From assembly GCA_018697195.1 (NCBI GenBank), contig CM031878.1:5133848-5197847 (forward strand): 64,000 nucleotides of DNA, written 5' to 3'. Below the pieces are notes generated by a model that did not search any database, was not told the origin of the DNA, and saw only the letters and a program-made list of their open reading frames with translations. Position 1 is the first letter of the stretch. Every line of letters starts with the position of its first letter. Source of the DNA: Certhia americana. Its lineage: Eukaryota; Chordata; Aves; Passeriformes; Certhiidae. This document shows, one piece after another, positions 57,163 to 64,000 of the stretch. The translations under genes and the position numbers were made by a program.

Positions 57163-58160
57163 TGACTCAGGTAGCAAATGAGAAGCATTAAATTATTGGG
57201 ATATGAAAGAGTGTTTAGGCTATTGAAAATAAAATTAATATAAAGGGCTAATGGATATTTGCAATATAGAGAAAAGGTAGGAAAATTAGATATGAGTTTG
57301 GAAATTTAAAAATAAAAATTAAAAAAAAGGTCTCTTAAGTTGAGTGAAAAACAATGAAGACATCTCCAAAAACAATCAGTCCTGTCTGCAACAGAGTTCA
57401 TTCTAACTAATGATTCTGAATTGTTAGTCTACACTGATTCCAGAAGAAGCCCAGCTAATCATGCCTGATTTGAGTTGAGTATATCTAAATTTAAGCAAGA
57501 AGAATCCAGTGCCATGAGCTTGGTCTGCATTATACAAAAGGAAGCATGGGAGTGGTAATACCAAAGGCAAACCAAGAGATTAGGTTACCTTTCACCTGCA
57601 TCTGTTGTATTCTTATTTTCCCAGTGTTCAGAGATCAGCTGCAGGATTTATTGTTCTTATGATAAGTCAGTGTGTTACTGTATAGAGTTTTGTGTGTCTG
57701 TATGGATGTGTGTGCATACCGATTCACTGTAAAAAACAAAAAAGTGTCTCTGAGCAGTCCCTCTTTAGGAAGAATGAAGTTGCCTCTGTATATTAGTACT
57801 CCCTTTTCTGAAGAATTAGAGGGTTTGTGTGCTTTGTGCCACAGTTTGATTACAAAACACTGAGGAAACATGTTAACTTTATTCACATCTAAGAATCACT
57901 AAAGTTTATGCTGCTTAAATCACTTCTAAATCTGAAATATTTGGATCTCTGAGTTTTATGATAATATTAACAGAGCTTCTGGTGAATCCCATTTTTAAAA
58001 TTTTTTGTATTGTTTAATTTTACATGAGTAAATATAATTACTCCTTTTGTCAGAAGTTCTAATACCAATTTATAATTCATGGAGTTAATTATGTTAACGA
58101 GGAGGTAATCATTTCTCAACTCTCTCCCCTGCAATTTTAAAGGATTTTTTTTTTTTTCCC
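57163..58160. other. Repeat-poor single-copy stretch
   Basis: No gene or repeat family is recognised. ORFs at 57635-57886 and 57672-57863 overlap on opposite strands and show no domain. Confidence 0.5.
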
Positions 58161-58243
58161 TCTCTCATTCTCACCTCTCCTTTTACAATTTCTCTTCCAG
58201 CCATGAAGTGGGAGCATACACAATTCATCTGTGATATAATTAT

Positions 58244-58256
58244 TTACCATGGCAAC
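58244..58256. promoter_or_regulatory. RFX X-box-like palindrome
   Basis: TTACCATGGCAAC reads GTTGCCATGGTAA on the other strand. It matches the RFX X-box consensus (two RFX half-sites, GTTGCC and its complement, abutting) except at the last base. It lies in a repeat-free block next to a pyrimidine tract ending in CAG at 58200. Function as an enhancer is inferred. Confidence 0.45.
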
Positions 58257-60390
58257 AGTTTGTGAATGGGATTGTGAAGTTGCAAATAACTAAAAAGAAG
58301 CTTAAGTAAAACAGGCTGAAAAAATTATCCTTTTCAAAACAAGTGAAGAGTCCTTTGAGGTCAAGAAAGCTTTTGTCACTCCAATATGATAAAACAGGAG
58401 GAGGTGAAAAGTATAGTTTTGGGGCTTCTTTTTCCTCCTTTGACAAGACCTTTGGTAAAATCTGATGAACAAATGAAGATAAGTACTTCACCATGTGTTT
58501 ATGTATGTGCAAATTTGTTTTGGGAAGTGTCTGTGTGAGTGACAATAAAGAATATTTGAACAGACTTGCAATGACAAGCACCGGATCTGACAGTGCCCAG
58601 CAAGAATAAGAAAAGTTTTGAAAGTTCTAATATTGAAAAATTATGGAAAAGAGAGTCATACTTGATGAGGTTGATTTTTCTTGTTACATTTCTGAGATGA
58701 ACACAGATCTCAAATTCATACTGATATGCAAGACCCCCTAATTTTAGAGTCTTAGAAGCAGATAGACAAAATCTACTGGTGCCATAATCTTTGTATTTTG
58801 CTTGGGGCTGCTGTTGACAAATCTTTCCCCACCACTCATCCTATTCAATCATCTATTGAGTATTTTAGTACTGCCGCTTTAGAATCAAAGAAATCTATTG
58901 ATGTTTTTCAAAGCCACACTGAGCTGGATATGAAAAGAAAACAATAACAACAAAAGCTAATCCAGATGCACCATGATTTACAGTTTATCCACCTGGGAGT
59001 AGAGTTAGGTGCCATATTTGTCCAAACTCACAGCCATAATGATTTAAAAATCAAAATATTTCAGAGGAATAGATAAAAAAAAAACATCAGTGGAATTCAT
59101 TGAATGTTAATTAATCTAGGAACACTTTGAAAAGTCTCCTGCCCAGCTGGTGGTATTAAGGGGGATTTTGTAAGATGTATGTCCAGCTTCCTCTAAGACC
59201 AGTCCTGATCTGCCTCTGTCCTGGAGAAATGTCCCACTTTCCACGGCAGGTAAGCCGGGTCCTAAACAATAAAGTCTTTTCATTGACACCAGTGGAGCTA
59301 AGACCACAGACAGTGAATTAATATGGAAAGAAGTTTGCATAGAAAAGCAAAGACTTGCACTGGAAATTAGGAAAGATGAGGGTTTTTTTACAATTATGTT
59401 TTCTTAAATGATGCTACTCAACAGGACCCTTACAGGACCATCTTAAGGTACAGAACAGAAGGAGGAAGAACATTGATTATAACTAACCTGTCTGCTCCGA
59501 AATCATCTGGAAACAATCCTGAATAACCTTAAAAAAATGAAAAACATATCATCCCCTGGTGAAGTAGCATGTGATGCTTGATTTCCTACAGTTTTGCGGC
59601 AAGTTTTTTGGCTTTCTGACAAGAGATGAGCTCTGACTGAAGATTTTACTGAACATGAGACATTAATATAATTTGGACCTCAGCACTGATTCTCTCATTT
59701 CTCTTAACAGGTGAGTTTACATGTTTGCTCCTCCCTTAAAGGGCCAAATGCTGCATTCCTTTATTATCCTATTTTATAAAAGCTAAATCCCGAATATTTT
59801 ATAATTACTACATCAGATAGCTGAAAAGAGATTATAAAGAGGTAGATGAATAGACAGATATGTATTTATAACAACTATTTTCATTTAATTTTTTTTTTTT
59901 TTTTTTGGTTGTGTGGATGTTTGTTTGCTTGCTTTTCTTTTTTTTTGATTTTTTTTTTTTTTTTTTTTTTTTTATTTTCTTTGGTTTTGCTTCTGTTTTT
60001 ACTAAACCCAGAATTCCGTATTTTTTTTTGAAGTCTCATAAGTCTGACATAAAATATGAGATTTGTTTAATCTGTGTCCATGGCAAATTTAGGGACTTTC
60101 ATAAATTGGAATGGGAATAATTACACAATGGAAGTTTTCCAGATTCCTGTAAGAAGGGGGCTTGACTGTCAGATTTACAGCCATTTTTAGATTGCAAAGG
60201 TGCAGGGAAGCATATAATAGCATTTTTAAAAAAATGCATGACCACTTTTGGACGGAAAATGCAATTATAAACCTAACTCTTCTAACTCCATTTCTAGATC
60301 AACTTCCAGTGTTTATTTTCATGTTTTGATCCATTGTTAGAAAAACACCTTCTAATTCTACCAGTGAACTATTCCCAGGTTTCAAGCAAT

Positions 60391-60422
60391 AATTCTGAGC
60401 ACAATGAATTCTGAGCACAATG
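60391..60422 (+). repeat. Perfect tandem duplication of 16 bp
   Basis: AATTCTGAGCACAATG occurs twice head to tail with no mismatch, indicating a recent duplication, probably by replication slippage. Confidence 0.95.
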
Positions 60423-61456
60423 AAAAAATCCTCATTTTGTGTGTGTGGGCAGAAGGTGCCTTTTGCATGCATCTAAAAGGTGTCTGTGTACTGTTGGGCA
60501 TAAAATTTTAGAAGTATGTACTGACATTCATTTATACTCATGGAACAGACACTTCAAAAAACAAGATAACATTTACTTCTTGAAGTTTCCATGCAAAAAT
60601 AAAAGGAAAACAAACAAACAAACATTCCTTCAAAGACAAAAGCAAATGTCCTGCTAACTTATTGCTTTGTGCCTCAGATAATGTTGATTTTGGTAATTCA
60701 CTGTTGTGTGAGTGAACAAACTAGCTTAATTATAAAAGAAGAATGTGCATGTGTTCATGAGTATTGCAGATTCAGTGCCAAAGAAAAAGTGAAAGTTTAC
60801 ATGGCTTTCAACAGTTTGCTGTGAAACTATCCAAAAGAAGAAATGACAGCACAGTTCCAGCTGAGGAAAAGAGATACAGCATTCAAATGTCACTATCAAT
60901 ACTGATTTAATTGCTGTATGTATACAAGAAAAAAAAAAGAGCAAGCCTCTACTGAAAAAATAAAGAAAATTTGCCTTCTCAGAAAGGCCATCTCATTGCC
61001 ATTTAAAATAAAATTTTTTAAATAAATAAATAAATAATAAAAATATACTTTTTTATGGCTTGGGGTTCTTTTCCAGGGGTCAGGACATCAGACATAGTTT
61101 TTCGACACCTGGGCAATGCTTTTTCATTTCCATTTCTAAACATATCAGATTCATATTGCAAAGCAAAGCAGATTTCAGGATGGGAAGAAAATATTCCCAA
61201 AGATAAAGGTTCTTTATCTTGAAGTTCATAAGAAAAGTAATAATAAGAATGATATTTTCTGCAAGGGCACAAGACAAGAGGGAAGATCATGAAACGTGTT
61301 CATGTGATATATTTCTTGTTCAGTCGTGGCAAGAAAATTGATATTCTGAGTTTCATTTTTTTGTTCACAGATCCCAGAAAGAGGGAAAGAGGGAGGTTTT
61401 GGTACTTGTAATGTTCAAGAGATATTTAGAATCTTCATGGGTCTTCATACCTATTT

Positions 61457-61558
61457 GAGGTTTGGGTTTTTGGTTTTGGTTTGGGTTTTTTTTTGTTTGA
61501 TTGTTTGGTTTGGGTTGGGTTGGGTTTTTGGTTGTTTTTTTTTTTCTTTTTGGGTTGT
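61457..61558. repeat. G/T-rich low-complexity tract
   Basis: Mixed TTTGGG and TTGGG units and T-runs, with three closely spaced GGG runs at 61512-61524. Confidence 0.9.
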
Positions 61559-62265
61559 TATTTTTATAAATATTGGGGCCAAGAGAAAAGTTTTTCACAT
61601 TCCTTCTTTATCATTTATTTGGAACTTCCACATATTGGGGCCAATGATTTTGCAAGCTTCATATGGATATGGATATTTTATATTAAAAGTAGGCTTCTTT
61701 TCATGGTGGCTTCTCTAATGAGTCATTTATTCTTCTTTTATTTCTCATTTCATTCACTGGAGGGTTATAAAGAGATCAAATCTATCTCTGTGGATGCTTT
61801 TAGAACTTCAGTCTGCTCAGTAAGATCTGTATTTCCTGCTCTTTAATGTGTATTGCCAATTATTACATGCTTTGAAACATACACCACTGGAGCATTGCCT
61901 TTACTAGTATATGTGGAAAGCTCTAGTCAAGGATACAAACATTCATTATTTACCTCTTAAACAAATGTGGATTTCACTTTCAGAGGTGTTAAGCTCCAGT
62001 TGCTAATAGGTTAAACACAGTACAGCAAGCAAAATCAGGGCTTATCAGTTTCTACTATCCTTTCTACCTCATGGTGTCAAACATTTGAACAGGCTTGTGT
62101 TGTAATGGAGAAAATTTTCCCAACCTGTGCCAGGACTTAATCCAAGTGCCTTGGGCCAAAGCTCCTACCTTTTCAAACCTTGCAAATTCATAGCTGCTAA
62201 AATGGGCAAAGTGGCTCCTAATGTGTTAATCAGATGTGTTCCTCATAAGAAATTTTCTATCATAT

Positions 62266-62386
<121 letters not shown>

Positions 62387-63613
62387 GCAGAACCCACCAC
62401 ACAATGTAAATAACCCCAAATGCAATAACACACCAGGTCTTAAAGTAAAGTTTAAATCCATTCCTTTGCCTTGGCTCTTTTCTTAAGTGAATCTGACCTT
62501 CCTTTCCCTCTGTCTAAAATCTACCTGTTACTTGTCTTGTTATAGATTGTGGCATCTGTGTAACATTTGCCTCTTCCTTATATCATGGCAACAAGCAAGC
62601 TAACAATCGATAGGTAACTCAAAAATGTTCTTTCTTCACTGGCAGTGGATTTCTGAAAAGGGTGTTGACATAAAATTTCTCACTACCTTTACAGACCATT
62701 TTTGCTAAAAAAGAAAACCAAAAGAACCCAAAAATTTGACTGCTGCATTAGTCATTAAAGACAAAAAAGAAAAATGTAGTCTCCTTTAATTTGAAACCAG
62801 TGATGAACAATAAATCCAACTAACATTTCTTTTCAAAAGTCAAAACAAAATCCAAATAATTCAGCCTCCAAATAATTATCAGGAGTCTGGCTGTGCTGTC
62901 TCAGAGCAATATACAAGATTCAATTGTAACTAGAGATTACAGCCCAGCAACCTTGTAGCCCTGAATGTCAGTCATGTCACCTTCTCCTGTCAGGAAGTGT
63001 GTCAGGACTCATATGGGCAGGGTGAGGTAGAGGCAGTGTATTACCTCACCACGGGTAGTGTATCCTATATTCAGACTAGTCAGGGAAAACATGTCCAGAA
63101 GTGAAGAACTCACTCCTCCTCACCATCTTCCCAGTGAAAACAGGCAGAGTCAATCCTTCCCAACAGGATGTTCCTTGATGAAGCCCTTCTCCTCCAGGCT
63201 GCCACACCCAGCACTGTGACAAGGAGTTTGCTCTGCACCTCATACCAGTGCATGATGAATAAAACATTCCAGGGGACATATTCTGGTGCCTGAATTTCAT
63301 GGATCATCTTGCCTTGTTTTTGAGTGAAACACAAAAGCAGTTCAGTATTTTCCTGGAGGCTGGGGGTACTGTATCATTCACAGGGGTGATCTATGCTAAT
63401 TGCTTTTCATGTTGACAGTTTAAGCAGTAATTCCTGGTTGGTCCTCTACAGGAAAAATTGTCAGTGTAAGTCTCTTAGTGTAAGTTCCCAGTATAAGGCC
63501 ATTTGCATGAAAGTGAGGGATAAGTCTGGGCTTCTGCAGCTCATTATCAAACTGCTGCTATGGGACTTGGGTTAATATCATTCTCTAGAACTGTCCATCA
63601 GCTGCCTTTCTCC
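62387..63613. other. Single-copy intergenic stretch
   Basis: No gene or known transposon. A 9-bp perfect stem hairpin lies at 63021-63050. Two overlapping minus-strand ORFs of 74 codons (63076-63334) have no known domain. Confidence 0.5.
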
Positions 63614-64000
63614 AGGAAAGGGAAATGGAAAAGAAGAAAGGGAAAGAGAAAAGGGAAGATAAAAAAAAAAAAAAAAGAATGTAAAAGAGAAAAAGAATAA
63701 AAGGGGAAAAAAAGGAAATAAAGGAAAAACAAAAAAAAAAAAAAAAAAAAAGAAAGTAGAAAAAAGAAAGAAAAAAGAAAGAAAAAAGGGGAAAAAGGAA
63801 TAAAAGGAAACGAGGGCAAAAGTGAAAAAGGAAATGGAAAAGGGATAAGGGGGAAGGGAGAGATGGAAGAGGGAAGTAAAAAGGAAAAGGGGGAGAGAAA
63901 AAGGAAAAAGAGAGGAGAGGAGAACTCAAGGAGAGAAGAGAAGAGAAGAGAAGAGAAGAGAAGAGAAGAGAAGAGAAGAGAAGAGAAGAGAAGAGAAGAG
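63614..64000 (+). repeat. Polypurine tract ending in (GAAGA)n, open at window edge
   Basis: Nearly all bases on the plus strand are A or G for almost 390 bp, with only scattered pyrimidines. From about 63932 it becomes a regular GAAGA pentamer array that runs to the last base. ORFs rich in F, S and L on the minus strand are its translation. Confidence 0.95.

Larger units (their letters stand above)
58270..62265. other. Repeat-poor single-copy stretch
   Basis: No gene is recognised. Contents are T-rich runs at 59889-59906 and 59938-59975, a tandem duplication of 16 bp at 60391-60422, (AAAT)n at 61018-61036, and a G/T-rich tract at 61457-61558. ORFs at 61437-61846 come from that tract and its flank. 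Confidence 0.5.

Noticed and set aside
56938..57188. ORFs with SIYLSIYL repeats (also 62243-62461)
   Set aside because: Translation of GATA/GACA arrays on the minus strand.
59270..59320. Half of an ancient palindromic repeat ('cattgacaccagtggagcta')
   Set aside because: Only one short arm is visible and no partner arm was found.

Overview
This is an AT-rich vertebrate intergenic window, almost certainly from a bird and most likely a songbird. The evidence is the repeat content: several 5'-truncated CR1 LINEs with the avian 3'-tail type, LTRs of avian endogenous-retrovirus types, pentamer microsatellites of the GAATA/TATTC kind that grow from CR1 tails, and very old MIR-like and palindromic repeats shared by amniotes or sauropsids. 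Family names come from recognition of consensus patterns, not from a database search. I see no protein-coding gene, no convincing exon chain, no rRNA or tRNA gene, no CpG island and no CRISPR array. The open reading frames present are short and mostly fall in repeats, low-complexity tracts or assembly gaps.

Layout. 1-5.8 kb: mostly single-copy sequence with a degraded CR1 (2.3-2.6 kb), a 127-bp foldback (3.0-3.15 kb), an ancient CR1 fragment (3.9-4.2 kb) and a solo LTR with a perfect 6-bp target-site duplication (4.82-5.21 kb). 5.8-8.1 kb: a nested stack, in which one sense CR1 is split by an antisense LTR (TSD GTAACC) and again near its 3' end by an opposite-strand CR1 tail and a GAATA/CAATA array. 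8.1-18.7 kb: mostly single-copy, with a short CR1 tail, ancient palindromic repeats (12.4 and 16.0 kb) and a MIR-like SINE (14.6 kb). 18.7-19.35 kb: a solo LTR with a near-perfect 6-bp TSD. 21.6-27.7 kb: CR1 tails, a 100-N gap with an inverted repeat at its edge, a conserved-looking block (25.25-25.6 kb), two LTRs and a duplicated 41-bp segment. 28.9-36.0 kb: CR1 fragments of several ages, ending at a poly-T and a 400-N gap. 36.8-46.05 kb: A/C and G/T tracts, a CR1 (39.3 kb), a TATTC/CAGTC microsatellite, a second MIR and an LTR with imperfect 5-bp TSD (45.37-46.05 kb). 46-64 kb: mostly repeat-poor, with one palindromic repeat, one LTR (51.6-52.5 kb), two GATA/GACA microsatellites and a terminal polypurine tract that runs off the window.

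With no genes, nothing here forms a pathway. The most informative content is insertion chronology (which repeat landed in which), possible assembly artefacts beside the gaps, and a few candidate regulatory elements in the repeat-poor right third, including a near-perfect RFX X-box at 58.24 kb. I did not find a new biological system.
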